NCBI GenBank assembly: GCA_030374765.1
Contig: JARGXX010000003.1
Location: 62,001-126,000, forward strand
From: Agarophyton chilense
Lineage: Eukaryota > Rhodophyta > Florideophyceae > Gracilariales > Gracilariaceae
Direction: 5' to 3'
DNA: 64,000 nt
A model generated the notes under the pieces. The model did no database searches. It had not been told where the DNA came from and was given only the letters and a program-made list of their open reading frames with translations. Each line of letters begins with the position of its first letter. Position 1 is the stretch's first letter. This document shows positions 63,613-64,000 of the stretch, one piece after another. The position numbers and the translations under genes are program-made.

Positions 63613-64000
63613 TGTAGTATTCGCTGTTACGGAGGGAGCAGGCACCTGCGACAGTGTTCGGGACAGCCGAATGAGTGCTTGCGGTTAAGAGGAAGATGTG
63701 GTAGAGCACAACACTAGCGAGCTATAATGGATGTTGTAAGGCCCTACTCGCCAATGAGGTTGCTTGGTACTATTGAAACGGACAACTAATTTTTGTAGCT
63801 CGTCCGGACCTCCGGTTAAGGAATCCTGAACAAGGAACAAGTGAGTTGTGAAACCCGTTGTTGTCTCCTGTACTTTGGAGTCGGCGATCTCCTCTGTGCC
63901 TTATGTACTGTGCACAGGGGTGAGCGCCGAACATAATAATATCTAGATTTAAACTTGGTTAGCCAAGTAACCCCTCTACAGTAGGGTATAACTAGCTCTA
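63613..64000 (-). repeat. LTR at the right edge, partial, same family as 48929-49523
   Basis: On the minus strand the LTR ends AATACTACA at 63613 and shares ordered motifs with the solo LTR (CGCCGACTCCAA, AGGATTCCTTAACCGGAG, TGTCGCAGGTG). Whether it is a solo LTR or one end of a full element cannot be seen because the window stops within it. Confidence 0.7.

Overview
The window looks like nuclear DNA of a eukaryotic alga, most likely a florideophyte red alga of the Chondrus type. This is inferred from nearly intronless spliceosome and kinetochore genes, the two short introns I can support (53 and 81 bp), a plastid-lumen style TPR protein with a twin-arginine signal, a Golgi-type carbohydrate sulfotransferase (red algae make sulfated galactans), a bacterial-type dihydroorotase, and large nested LTR-retrotransposon blocks around a compact gene island. 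No bacterial operons, rRNA genes or CRISPR arrays are visible.

Layout. (1) Positions 1-2912 hold the 3' part of a gypsy-type retroelement that carries a long ORF on the strand opposite to the element. (2) Positions 2913-8161 are gene-poor and hold a decayed Tigger/pogo transposase, a scrap of gypsy integrase and a 370-bp microsatellite. (3) Positions 8162-30287 are the host gene island: SF3B1, a two-exon PET100-like gene, NUF2, a DMT/EamA transporter, a lumenal TPR protein, a sulfotransferase, TTC27, an IST3/RBMX2-type RRM protein, a secreted-type alpha/beta hydrolase and PyrC-type dihydroorotase. Neighbours are mostly convergent or divergent, with short gaps. (4) Positions 30750-53502 are a Ty1/copia element. 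Into it inserted a 15.5-kb Ty3/gypsy chromovirus (32368-47840, TSD CGTCG), a solo LTR (48929-49523) and a 781-bp insertion (49856-50636, TSD CTTAT). The gypsy element was itself hit in gag by a 4.5-kb DNA transposon with a palindromic repeat array (35008-39524). (5) Positions 53503-63612 are a decayed cut-and-paste transposon gene on the minus strand (DDE-like segment plus a YqaJ-like nuclease plus a Cys-rich tail), split by a 7.1-kb minus-strand chromovirus (54980-62051, TSD ACTTC). (6) Positions 63613-64000 are an LTR on the minus strand, of the same family as the solo LTR at 48929.

The host genes do not form one pathway. SF3B1 and IST3/RBMX2 are both splicing factors of the U2 snRNP/RES region. 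NUF2 serves kinetochores, PET100 cytochrome oxidase assembly, PyrC pyrimidine synthesis and the sulfotransferase sulfated glycans. The most unusual observation is a pair of related, tryptophan-rich ORFs that lie antisense to two different gypsy-type elements (1-1511 and 45051-46580). I do not recognise the family.
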